Below are positions 1 to 7,556 of a stretch of DNA of 64,000 nt, piece after piece. The notes under the pieces were generated by a model. The model ran no database searches. It saw only the letters and a program-made list of their open reading frames with translations, and had not been told where the DNA came from. Made by a program: the position numbers and the translations under genes. Within the stretch, counting starts at the first letter, position 1. Each line of letters opens with the position of its first letter. The stretch comes from Pseudomonadota bacterium (lineage in GTDB: Bacteria; Pseudomonadota; Gammaproteobacteria; Burkholderiales; SG8-39): contig JAJZPQ010000011.1 of NCBI GenBank assembly GCA_021811085.1, forward strand, positions 1 through 64,000, written 5' to 3'.

Positions 1-126
1 GTAATCCCAGAGGAAGGCGACTGTTTTGCCGGACAGGGAATCGAGCCGCGGCGCAACCGCCTGCACGTCCAGCGTGCGCTCGCCGCGGGGCCAATACACT
101 GCATACGAAGCTTCGCTATTGCTCAT
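1..126 (-). CDS. N-terminus of a probable UGSC-like family protein (partial)
   Basis: Only the first 42 codons lie in the window; the gene runs off the left edge. The visible protein starts MSNSEASYAVYWPRGER and ends GKTVAFLWDY. The GKT-(I/V)-(G/A)-F-L core after a short beta-strand resembles the start of UGSC-motif proteins as I remember them. The selenoprotein at 5418-5957 has the comparable GLRLGILDNSKGNAD. It follows the Bug-type gene on the same strand after 136 bases and probably belongs to the same cluster. The diagnostic (Sec/Cys)-G-S-C motif would lie outside the window, so the family call is inference. Confidence 0.5.
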   Translation of the reverse strand, partial: MSNSEASYAVYWPRGERTLDVQAVAPRLDSLSGKTVAFLWDY

Positions 127-262
127 GATATATTCCTGTTCACAGTAGGCCTCTTGGTCAAGACCATGTCTGATCGAGTTCAAGAGGGTAACGCTTCCCA
201 TGCAGCGGCGCGGCGCTGCCCCGATTTTACTTCTCCAGACTATTGTACGGAAATTGGGGCCA

Positions 263-1240
263 CTACGATTCCAGGCGGATATTCGCAGCCGCGGCCACTT
301 TCTTATAAAGCGCGATTTCGCGCTGAAAGAATTCTGCGAACTGCGACGGTGAGCTGGCAACCACTTCTGCGCCGCTTTCGGCCATTCGCCTAATGAAATC
401 GTCGCGGCGCGCCACCGTTACCACGCTGCTGTGCAGGGATTCAATTATCCTATTAGGCGTGCCGGCGGGAGCGAAGAGGCCAAGCCATGCGGTAATCTCC
501 AACTTGACTCCTTGCTCGATTGCAGTTGGAACTGATGGCGCTATCTCCGCGCGTCTTGCTCCGGTAACTGCCAGCACCCGCAAATTGCCGGTCTTCACCT
601 GCGGCATCAGCGTAAAGAGGTCAACAAATATTACGGGAACTCGCCCAGCTATGACGTCCTGAAGGGCAGGCCCGCCTCCTTTGTAGGGAACGTGTAGAAG
701 CTTTGTTCCTGTGAGCATCTGAAAATATTCACCAGCAAAGTGTGTCTGACCTCCGTAGCCCGTAGATGCATAAGCGATCGACCCGGGCGACGCTTTTGCT
801 CGGTCTATCAGATTCTGCAAGGTGTGGATGTCCGACTTCGCGTCAACCGCGATAGCTGATGGAAATTGGTTAAGTTGCGTGATCGGCTGAAACGATTTCA
901 CTGGATCGAAGCGCAATGAGTGGTATAGCACAGCGCTGGTTGCGTAGCTTCCTGTGCCCATGAACAGCGTGTAACCGTCCGCCGGCGACGCTGCTACCGC
1001 CGCCGCCGCTATCGTGCTTCCGGCTCCGGTGCGATTTTCGACGATGAATGATTGGCCAGTGACCTCTGCCAGTCCTTGCGCGAGCAGGCGCGTTCCGACG
1101 TCCGTACTTGCGCCAGGTGCGAGCCCGAGAATGATCTTCACGGGTTTGCTCGGGAAGCTCTGCGCCCAGGCGGGAACCGACAAGGCTGAGACGATTCCAC
1201 TGGTCGCTGCCAACTTCAGAAATGTCCGTCGACTATGCAT
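263..1240 (-). CDS. Bug/TctC-family periplasmic substrate-binding protein
   Basis: A 325-residue protein that should capture a small organic acid in the periplasm for a tripartite tricarboxylate-type (TTT) transporter. It begins with a twin-arginine-like signal (RRTFLK, then a hydrophobic stretch ending AWAQ). Mature-protein hallmarks of the Bug family follow: FPSKPVKIILG, a GASTDVGTRLLA segment, a VENRTGAGSTIAAAAVA loop and SPADGYTLFMG. Length is normal for the family (about 320-330). No TctA/TctB membrane genes are nearby, which is common for orphan Bug proteins in Burkholderiales. The ligand cannot be read from sequence; the amidohydrolase and UGSC genes upstream suggest it serves that pathway. 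Confidence 0.93.
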   Translation of the reverse strand: MHSRRTFLKLAATSGIVSALSVPAWAQSFPSKPVKIILGLAPGASTDVGTRLLAQGLAEVTGQSFIVENRTGAGSTIAAAAVAASPADGYTLFMGTGSYATSAVLYHSLRFDPVKSFQPITQLNQFPSAIAVDAKSDIHTLQNLIDRAKASPGSIAYASTGYGGQTHFAGEYFQMLTGTKLLHVPYKGGGPALQDVIAGRVPVIFVDLFTLMPQVKTGNLRVLAVTGARRAEIAPSVPTAIEQGVKLEITAWLGLFAPAGTPNRIIESLHSSVVTVARRDDFIRRMAESGAEVVASSPSQFAEFFQREIALYKKVAAAANIRLES

Positions 1241-1303
1241 TAATTGGCTCCTTGGTTTTGGAATGCGGATTCGCAGTATATGCGCAAGAATCGGGGGGGT
1301 GAA

Positions 1304-1939
1304 TCATTGCGGTGTCTCTACCGGTATCGTTGCGCGCATCGAGGGGCGTTCTGAAAAGCGCTCAAACCAGCGTGCGAGCTTTGGCGAGGCGCTGCGCCAG
1401 TCGTCGTCGGGGTAGCGGAAATCCGCGTATCCGCAAGCCGCGGCAACGGCAATCTGAGCGAGATCGACTCCAGATCCAAATTCCACTGCCGCTGGATCGA
1501 GAGCAGCGAAGCAGCGGTGTTCGCGTTGGCGCATTTTTTCAATAAAGTCATTCGAGCGCTCGGAGACGTTGCGTAGAAGTTCAGCGCGACGACTGATCTG
1601 CGCCTCGATCAGCCCATTGGTGATAGATATGACTGATAGCATCTGCCAACGCACGGCGCCAGCAGCGGGAAGCAGCTTATAGCCGCCCAGTTCTGCATTC
1701 AGATAGTCACAAATTACCCCGGAATCTGTCAGGCGCAAGCCTTGGTCAGTAACCAGGGCAGGTATGCGAGCTACCGGGGTCGCGTCCAGAAAGGCGGGGT
1801 CGAATTCAACGGTCTTCGTCGCCCAACTATGCGGCCATCGAGTCGGGATGAGTTCGATTCGGTTTTGGAGGCCAAGCTCGATGATCGAGACCACGCATTT
1901 ACGAACCCAAGGCGAGGCGGGTGTGGTGAACAATCGCAT
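1304..1939 (-). CDS. Glutathione S-transferase family protein
   Basis: A 211-residue cytosolic protein. The N-terminal thioredoxin-fold half (residues 1-80) shows MRLFTTPASPWVRKCVV, the VARIPALVTDQG cis-proline region and LTDSGVICDYL, which holds the glutathione-binding Asp-Ser pair. The rest is an alpha-helical GST C-terminal domain with a late D-(L/I)-A-Q-I-A-V-A-A-type helix. The S-P-W-V-R-K start places the active residue as Ser (beta/zeta-like bacterial GSTs). It lies 33 bases after the amidohydrolase and 63 before the Bug gene on the same strand, so it is probably cotranscribed. A thiol-handling role beside a UGSC selenoprotein is plausible but unproven. Confidence 0.9.
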   Translation of the reverse strand: MRLFTTPASPWVRKCVVSIIELGLQNRIELIPTRWPHSWATKTVEFDPAFLDATPVARIPALVTDQGLRLTDSGVICDYLNAELGGYKLLPAAGAVRWQMLSVISITNGLIEAQISRRAELLRNVSERSNDFIEKMRQREHRCFAALDPAAVEFGSGVDLAQIAVAAACGYADFRYPDDDWRSASPKLARWFERFSERPSMRATIPVETPQ

Positions 1940-1972
1940 TTCTTACTCCTGGAAAGTGCTGAATTGGACAAA

Positions 1973-2881
1973 TCAAGTTGTTTGGGCGCGGTCGAGGCTG
2001 ATCCGGTAATACCGCAAAGCGTTGTCGCAGAACAACGCCTGACGTTCCGCGGCGGACCACGTGGCGAAATATTGGGAATAAATTCGCCACACATCAACGT
2101 ACGACTTGTTGATCCCCTCGACCGGGAAATTGCTCGCGAGCATACAGCGCGCCGGCGAAAAGTGTTCGATCGCAAGCGCAAGTACTGGTTCAATTGATTT
2201 CGCATCCCAAGTACTGTCGTACATGCCGAAGCCGGATATTTTTGTCGCGACGTTGGGGTAACGTGCCAGTTGGATCATGCTGTTTCGCCACAAACCCAGG
2301 CGTTCCGCGTCGCGCCATAGGGGCATGCCCGCGTGGGTCAGAATAAACTGCACGCCAGGATGCGCGCGCACCAGTGCTTCGACAGCAAGGCCCTGGTGAG
2401 GAAAGAATTGAAGGTCGAAGGACAAACGGTACTTGCTAAGCAGATAAAAATTCTTCCGGAATGACGGGTCGAGCAAAGGATCGTAGGGCGGAACTGAATC
2501 AAGCCTTCTGTGAAGCGCTTGACGTATCCCACGGACATTGGCGAAGGTGCAATGCGCGTCCAACAAGGCTTCTGCGTCCGTCGCGGCGAGATCAGCGTTT
2601 GCGACAATTGCCTGCGGTATACCACGCGATGTAGCACTATCCGCGACGCCCTGCAGCCAACGAGTCTCACGAAGGTGATCGCGCGGATCGTGTTCTGCCT
2701 GGATATGCACCGCCGCAATTACCTCAAGACTGGCGGCATCGTTGAGAAAATCGGTGACAAGGTAGTTGCGGCGCAGCGATGAATAATCCGAGACTACCGA
2801 CGGTCGATCTCCGTCCGACAGCCAGGGATAGTAGTTTTCGTCGAGGTTCCAGAGGTGTATATGGGCGTCTACGATCTTCAT
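1973..2881 (-). CDS. Amidohydrolase-2 family metal-dependent hydrolase
   Basis: A 302-residue TIM-barrel hydrolase. The N-terminal MKIVDAHIHLWNL carries the H-x-H metal ligands. A later FILTHAGMPLW supplies a barrel His, and CMLASNFPVEG matches the C-terminal strand, where the usual Asp of the S-D-(Y/W)-P motif is replaced by Asn. The family (Pfam Amidohydro_2) includes lactonases, decarboxylases and 2-pyrone-4,6-dicarboxylate-type hydrolases. The YYPWLSDGDR-type opening is typical of lactonase-like members. It is the third gene downstream of the selenoprotein on the same strand. The substrate is unknown, and the Asn in place of the conserved Asp deserves checking. Confidence 0.9.
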   Translation of the reverse strand: MKIVDAHIHLWNLDENYYPWLSDGDRPSVVSDYSSLRRNYLVTDFLNDAASLEVIAAVHIQAEHDPRDHLRETRWLQGVADSATSRGIPQAIVANADLAATDAEALLDAHCTFANVRGIRQALHRRLDSVPPYDPLLDPSFRKNFYLLSKYRLSFDLQFFPHQGLAVEALVRAHPGVQFILTHAGMPLWRDAERLGLWRNSMIQLARYPNVATKISGFGMYDSTWDAKSIEPVLALAIEHFSPARCMLASNFPVEGINKSYVDVWRIYSQYFATWSAAERQALFCDNALRYYRISLDRAQTT

Positions 2882-3000
2882 CGCACTCAGTTCACTCCGA
2901 TTCCATTTTCAAAGCCAAGAACATATTTCGAACCCAGATCCCTATCTTGCCAGAAGCGACCCGGCGAACTCGCCCATTCACACGCCATGACGCTGCAACG

Positions 3001-4074
3001 TTAACGGCGAGTGCCGATTGCTCGACTCACAGCGCGCGTCGTACCGCCCCACGTCGGCAGATAGGCGGCTTTCACGCCGACGCCGCCGGCAACCACGATC
3101 ATCAGATCATCCGGTCTGCGCGCGACGCGCAGCGGACCGTTCGCGTCGGATTGTGCCGCGGAAGTCCTGAGTTCCACCAGGTGCTCGCGCACGGGCGGGG
3201 AGAGGCGATCGAGCGGCATGACTGCGCGCTCGAAGATCGCCGCCTTGGCCTGTGCCTTCGTGCAACCGCCGCGGTGGAACGCGGTGGCGATTTCAGGCGG
3301 CATGATGATCAGCGGCTCGCCGCCGCCAAGCAGGCCATCAGCACCACCTCCGATATTGCCGGCGATGAGCATCGATTGCGCGAAAGTTTGCGCGAGGTCC
3401 TGCGGCTTGCTGCTGGCCGAATCGACCACTTCGACCGAACCCGACACACCAACCACGGTGACGACGTTCGCATCCGGCGCGAAGCCGCGCTCGACGTGCA
3501 GCGCTGGCCATGGGCTCGCTGCTTCGTTCTCGGCGAAGCAGCAGGTGTACTTCGCGGACTGGCCTAGCGTCGCCATGTCGAGTTCGCCGGGTTTCGCGCC
3601 GCCGATGTTGCGCAGCGCGAGGCTCACCGCACGGCCTATCGTGGCATTGGCGCGATTGCCGGGTCCGAGCGCGTTGCCCTCGGCATTCATGCCGAGTTCC
3701 GCGGCGACAGGACCGTTGACGATAACCATGGGCGCTGCGGAACCGGTAGTGGTCGCGATTCCGATCAGATTGAATTCTGTGTCGGCAATCGCTGCGACTG
3801 CCGCGCCTACCACTGGCAGGTAGGCAGGCAGGCAACCCGCCATCACGGCATTGATCGCGATGTCGCGCCACGTGGCTACTTCGAATGCCGGCGGCAGCGT
3901 CGTCACCACTTCATCGGCGTCGAATCCGCAATGCACTAGCATCTGTGCGACGCGTTCGCGCGTCGGCGGTATGACCGGCAGGCCGTCCGTCACTCCGGCG
4001 GCAAATAATTCTTCCTGTGCCTTGTCCCACACCCCATCGTTGTTCCCTTGCCAGACATCCATGATGGTTTCCAT
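3001..4074 (-). CDS. UGSC-neighbourhood protein of unknown function, paralogue B
   Basis: A 357-residue protein without a function I recognise. It is clearly homologous along its length to the product of 4300-5421. Shared landmarks: GVTDGLPVIPPTRERV near the start, NAVMAGCLPAYLPVV, P-M-(I/V)-I-V-N-G-P-V-A-x-E-L-G, GNRANATIGRA, and AKYTCCFAENEAASPW-x-x-LHVERG. A C-terminal MIVVAGGVG precedes a YLPTWG segment (HSAFIPTFG in the paralogue). No signal peptide or membrane segment is visible. Several Cys occur, including a CC pair in AKYTCCF where the paralogue has YC. An in-frame ATG at 4062 is an alternative start. It probably works with the UGSC selenoprotein, perhaps as a two-subunit enzyme with its paralogue; this is inference from context. 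Confidence 0.85.
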   Translation of the reverse strand: METIMDVWQGNNDGVWDKAQEELFAAGVTDGLPVIPPTRERVAQMLVHCGFDADEVVTTLPPAFEVATWRDIAINAVMAGCLPAYLPVVGAAVAAIADTEFNLIGIATTTGSAAPMVIVNGPVAAELGMNAEGNALGPGNRANATIGRAVSLALRNIGGAKPGELDMATLGQSAKYTCCFAENEAASPWPALHVERGFAPDANVVTVVGVSGSVEVVDSASSKPQDLAQTFAQSMLIAGNIGGGADGLLGGGEPLIIMPPEIATAFHRGGCTKAQAKAAIFERAVMPLDRLSPPVREHLVELRTSAAQSDANGPLRVARRPDDLMIVVAGGVGVKAAYLPTWGGTTRAVSRAIGTRR

Positions 4075-4299
4075 CGCAATTGAATTGTCGCCATCATAAT
4101 ACGCCGAGAGGGAATATCGTCAGACCATGTGTTGAGAGAGTAAGTTAAATTAGATGCTGTCGAAAGCCGAATACGTCAAGCGTTTTGGGAACAGGAGGCT
4201 GAACATCTCCGCCAACTTGCCAGGGAAATTCTCAACCGATCCGGACAGAAGACTGGGAAACTGGGGCGGTGTTATCAAGAACAGGAGCGTGCGCGCCGA

Positions 4300-5421
4300 T
4301 TAGCTACGCCGGAATGCTTCCACCGATCGCGCGAACTGGCCGTCGCGCAATTTCAACGCGCGTGTGACCGAGCTCGTCAATCCGAACGTCGGGATGAAAG
4401 CTGAGTGCTTTCCAGCCCCGCCGAGCACGATGATCATGAATTTGTCCGGACTCTGTGCCATCGGCACCAGCGCATCCATTTCAGCGTTGGCAAATCGCTC
4501 GGGAAACCTGATCCGCAAGATGCGTTCGATATTCTCCTTGGAAAACTTGCCTAGAGGCAGCTGCGCGTGCTCGTAGAGAAAGCGCTTGGCGTCAGCTTTC
4601 GAATATCCCCCTCCCGCCACGGTCGCCGCGTGTTCCGGGCCGATGACCACCAGCGGTTCCGCCTGGTCCGCGGAGACGACGTCGTTGCAGCCAGTGATCG
4701 CCACGGTGCCGGCAATTGTCGTGAGTACGCCTTCGGCAGTAACGCTTTCGTGGTCATTGACATTATGGGGACACTCGGCTCCCACCACCGTCACCGCGCT
4801 CGCTTCGGCAGGAAGACCGCGTTCGACGTGCAACGGCTCCCACGGGCTTGCCGCCTCGTTCTCGGCGATACAGTAGGTGTACTTCGCCGGCGAGCCGAAG
4901 GTGGACATGTCACCCAAGCCGGAAATGGCACCGCCGATGTTGAGTAGCGAAAGGCGAATGGCGCGCCCAATGGTCGCATTGCTTTGCGTACCCGACCCGA
5001 AGGCGTTGTGCCCGGAATTGATGCCCAATTCTTTCGCTACCGGACCATTCACAATGATCAACGGCGTGCATGGATGGGTCGTGGCCTGGACGCCGTAGAG
5101 GTTGAACTTCTCTTCGCACATCGCCTCGATTGCGAGAACAATTAGCGGAAAATATTCCGGCCGGCAGCCCGCCATCACCGCGTTGGCGGCGAGCCGCAGC
5201 GGTGTCGCCGCGCCATAGCGCGGCGGGATCGCAGCAACCAGTTCGCCCCACGGACGGTCGCAATAGGCGAGCATCCGTTCCACGCGCTCGGTGGTCGGTG
5301 GCACGATCGGCAGACCGTCGCTCCAGCCGCGCTCACGCGACAGTTCATTGATCGCCTCGAAATCGTCGGTCGCTTCGATGCTGGCGCCCGCGCTCTTGAG
5401 CAACTGCGAAAGATCGCTCAT
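4300..5421 (-). CDS. UGSC-neighbourhood protein of unknown function, paralogue A
   Basis: A 373-residue protein starting MSDLSQLLKSAG; a longer upstream extension of the frame is non-homologous and overlaps the selenoprotein. The ATG overlaps the selenoprotein stop by 4 nt (ATGA), a classic translational-coupling arrangement. Conserved blocks are shared with its neighbour at 3001-4074: RGWSDGLPIVPPTTERVERML, NAVMAGCRPEYFPLI, HPCTPLIIVNGPVAKELG, FGSGTQSNATIGRA, SPAKYTYCIAENEAASPW and FMIIVLGGAGKHSAFIPTFG. No known catalytic motif is recognised. Tight coupling to a Sec-containing gene argues that the two products act together. Because ribosomes must read through the UGA to reach this start by coupling, its expression may depend on selenium. 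Confidence 0.87.
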   Translation of the reverse strand: MSDLSQLLKSAGASIEATDDFEAINELSRERGWSDGLPIVPPTTERVERMLAYCDRPWGELVAAIPPRYGAATPLRLAANAVMAGCRPEYFPLIVLAIEAMCEEKFNLYGVQATTHPCTPLIIVNGPVAKELGINSGHNAFGSGTQSNATIGRAIRLSLLNIGGAISGLGDMSTFGSPAKYTYCIAENEAASPWEPLHVERGLPAEASAVTVVGAECPHNVNDHESVTAEGVLTTIAGTVAITGCNDVVSADQAEPLVVIGPEHAATVAGGGYSKADAKRFLYEHAQLPLGKFSKENIERILRIRFPERFANAEMDALVPMAQSPDKFMIIVLGGAGKHSAFIPTFGLTSSVTRALKLRDGQFARSVEAFRRS

Positions 5422-5957
5422 CGAGCGTGCTCCTTGAGAAGATCGATGACTTTGGGTATGGCAACCTCGGCACGGCTCCTGACATCGTCCAGCGAGATGC
5501 CGCCCAGAGGATGGGGTATCACGATCAAAGGCAGATCGGGCACGCCGAACACGCGCGCCTGCGCTTGCCCCAGCTTTAGGAAAGAAACAGAGCAAATGAC
5601 TGCCGCACCCAGACCGCGCTTTCTAAGTTCTGTCATGTCATGGACACTCCACGACGTGCAGGACCCTCAATCCGCCATTGCGGTGACTACGTAGTCGACC
5701 TCCGCGGCAAATTGGTCGAGGATCGCACCTGGTGCGGCCAGGCCGACACTGAGTTTTTTCAGCGACAGCACTGACGCGATGGGCATTGCCGCCCGCAATC
5801 CCTCAACCAGGAACTTGAGCAGGTGATCAGCGTTACCTTTGCTGTTGTCGAGAATTCCTAGACGGAGCCCAGTCTTTTCGACGGGTCGCTGGGCGACCAA
5901 GGCGGCCGACTCTGGCGCTGGCGCTTCTGGGACTACCAAGGTGATTTTCTGACTCAT
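5418..5957 (-). CDS. UGSC-motif selenoprotein (Sec at codon 97, TGA)
   Basis: A single 179-codon reading frame interrupted by one in-frame TGA at 5669-5667. The N-terminal part starts MSQKITLVVPEAPAP, contains GLRLGILDNSKGNAD and ends VDYVVTAMAD. Across the TGA it continues in the same frame as U-G-S-C-T-S-W-S-V-H-D-M, then KRGLGAAVICSVSF, AQARVFG and LIVIPHPLGG, and ends at a TGA at 5420-5418. Flanking sequence on both sides fits one UGSC family, whose Cys homologues I recall as carrying CGSCTSWSVHD. Sec97 and Cys100 form a U-x-x-C redox pair. A SECIS-type hairpin follows the codon, and selA/selB lie about 11 kb away. The product is likely a cytosolic thiol/selenol oxidoreductase subunit; the substrate is unknown. 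Standard annotation would split it at the UGA. Confidence 0.92.
5634..5658 (-). promoter_or_regulatory. Candidate bacterial SECIS hairpin for the UGA at 5667
   Basis: In the mRNA, GUCGUGGA (5655-5648) pairs with UCCAUGAC (5644-5637) around a GUG loop, giving 8 bp with one G-U. After a C-A mismatch the stem continues with two more pairs. The apical loop begins 19 nt after the UGA and its first base is G. Both fit the bacterial SECIS rules as I know them (loop roughly 16-37 nt from the UGA, G in the first two loop positions). Folding was done by eye. Confidence 0.78.
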
Positions 5958-6121
5958 TATTTTATATGGACTCCTGCATCATTTAAGCTCCAATTACCAC
6001 TGTGCATCGCATTCCGGGTAGGCTGGATTCAAACTTGTGCGATGAAACATGGGGATGGAACGGATAAAATTGAAAACCTCGCCGGGATCACGACAAAGTG
6101 CAACCTTAATTATCGTCAGGC

Positions 6122-6330
6122 TCAATCTACTTTAACGCCAGCGGCCTGCACCATCTTGCTAAATTTGGTGATGTCCGATGTCAAGTACTCGGTAACTTGC
6201 TCCGGTGCCATGCTCACCGCGTTCGCTCCGTGCTTGGCCCAAGCCTCTTTGATTTTGGGCAAAACCAACACACACTTTGGCAAGGTCCGAATTCAGTCCG
6301 TTGACAATCTCCCGTGGGCTTCCACACCAG
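6122..6330 (-). pseudogene. 3' remnant of a Bug/TctC-family binding protein
   Basis: The minus strand reads a C-terminal tail, KEAWAKHGANAVSMAPEQ followed by VTEYLTSDITKFSKMVQAAG and KVD-stop, typical of Bug proteins. Upstream, PREIVNGLNSDLAKV is in a different frame, so there is at least one frameshift near 6270. No N-terminal half or signal peptide is present. Upstream DNA is transposase debris on the other strand. Confidence 0.7.
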
Positions 6331-6420
6331 TTCGATGATCCTCGTTGTAGAGGACGATGTCAAATATCAGCCTTGTCCAATGGGGTTTGAGTCTGAGCGG
6401 GTAGCTGGGATCGCATCGTG

Positions 6421-6706
6421 ATGCGGAACATGGTGATCGACATGAACGACGAACAGTTGCATCCGCTGGACCAGATGCAGGCTTTTCTGGATGGGACGGT
6501 GGCGGTGGAGTTTGCGGTGACTGCCGAAGAGCGCTATGGCTTCATCGCCCCGCACGGTGCGGCGCTTTGACTATGCGCGTCTGAAGCGTGACGAGAAGGC
6601 CGTGGTGCTGCGCTTCCTGGAACGGGTCAGCGGCTATTCGCGCCAACAGTTCGCCCGGCTGGTCAAACGGAGCTGTGAAGCAGGCCAACTCATCAAGCGC
6701 CACTGA
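6421..6706 (+). pseudogene. Decayed integrase/transposase N-terminal fragment
   Basis: The plus strand reads MNDEQLHPLDQMQAFLDGT and FAVTAEERYGFIA, then after a one-base shift in the C-run near 6548 continues RTVRRFDYARLKRDEKAVV and FLERVSGYSRQQFARLVKR to a stop at 6704. This resembles the leader region of DDE-type integrase/transposase genes that I recall from proteobacterial IS elements. The catalytic domain is absent. Confidence 0.6.
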
Positions 6707-6790
6707 GATTCGTGCACCAGCTTTGCGCGCACGCACACGAGCGCTGCCCTGTACAACCTGTGCTAGCGTGAGGGATATCCGTCTCGGTTT

Positions 6791-7525
6791 TCATGCACTT
6801 ACCTGCGGTTGCCGCCAAAACCGGTTGATCCATTTCACGTGCGCCGCAAGCTCGCCCTCCATCCGACTCGATGGTCCGGCAATGCCGCAGGCGAAATGTT
6901 CGCCGCCGAGCATCACCGGCACGGCCACCGCGGTCACATCCTCCAGGTATTCGCCGCGGGTCATGAACCAGCCTCGGGCCAACCCCTTGCGAAGGTCTGA
7001 AATCACCGCCGCCTTCGAGGCGAGGGTGCGAGTGCTGCGCTTGACGTACCTCAGGCTATCGATGATGGCCGCCCGTCGATCCTCCGGCAGTGACGCGAGC
7101 AGGGTTTTCCCGACGGCGCTCGCGTAAAGCGGACGTCGGTCACCAACCTTGGCGATGTACCGTACGCTTCGTGCGCTCTCCAGCACTTCGACGTAGACGG
7201 CGACGGAATCCACCAACTTGGCGAGCAGGACCGTCTCGTTGCACCGGTCGCGAATCGCGCTGAGTGCCGGCACGACCCAGGATGGCAGTGGATCATACGC
7301 CCCGATTTCCGTCGCGCGGTGAGCGAGCGCCTTGGTGAAGTAATAGCCGCCCTGCGCCGCGACTTCCAACAAGTACCCTCTATCCTGCAACGTTTTTATC
7401 AGGCCATGACAACTTGAAACCGGCATGCCTGTCGCCTTGGCCAGTGCGGAGACGGTCATCGGCCGGCGCTCGCGCGCGAAGGCTTCGATCAGGTCCAGGG
7501 TACGCGCGGCGGCTGGTACGGTCAT
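6791..7525 (-). CDS. IclR-family transcriptional regulator
   Basis: A 244-residue cytosolic regulator. Residues 1-65 form a winged helix: ALDLIEAFARERRPMTVSAL-type start (here RTLDLIEAF), ALAKATGMPVSSCHGLIKTL as recognition region, then RGYLLEV. The effector domain follows, with the DRCNETVLLAKLVD segment, VGDRRPLYASAVGKTLLASL and a C-terminal AVPVMLGGEHFACGIAGPSSR. It lies 31 bases downstream of the acyl-CoA ligase on the same strand. An inverted repeat at 9134-9158 over the cyclase promoter is a candidate operator. IclR proteins of this kind usually sense a pathway carboxylate or aromatic acid; the effector is unknown here. Confidence 0.93.
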   Translation of the reverse strand: MTVPAAARTLDLIEAFARERRPMTVSALAKATGMPVSSCHGLIKTLQDRGYLLEVAAQGGYYFTKALAHRATEIGAYDPLPSWVVPALSAIRDRCNETVLLAKLVDSVAVYVEVLESARSVRYIAKVGDRRPLYASAVGKTLLASLPEDRRAAIIDSLRYVKRSTRTLASKAAVISDLRKGLARGWFMTRGEYLEDVTAVAVPVMLGGEHFACGIAGPSSRMEGELAAHVKWINRFWRQPQVSA

Positions 7526-7556
7526 CGGTAGATGGTCTCGATTGGTGGCTAGCGGA

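Noticed and set aside
4154-4303. A 49-codon plus-strand frame between the two paralogues
   Set aside because: No ribosome-binding site, no recognisable family, and it runs into the end of paralogue A.
5418-5636. A separate small gene starting at ATG 5636
   Set aside because: It is the C-terminal part of the UGSC selenoprotein; the ATG is Met107 of that protein, and it lies on the 3' edge of the SECIS hairpin.
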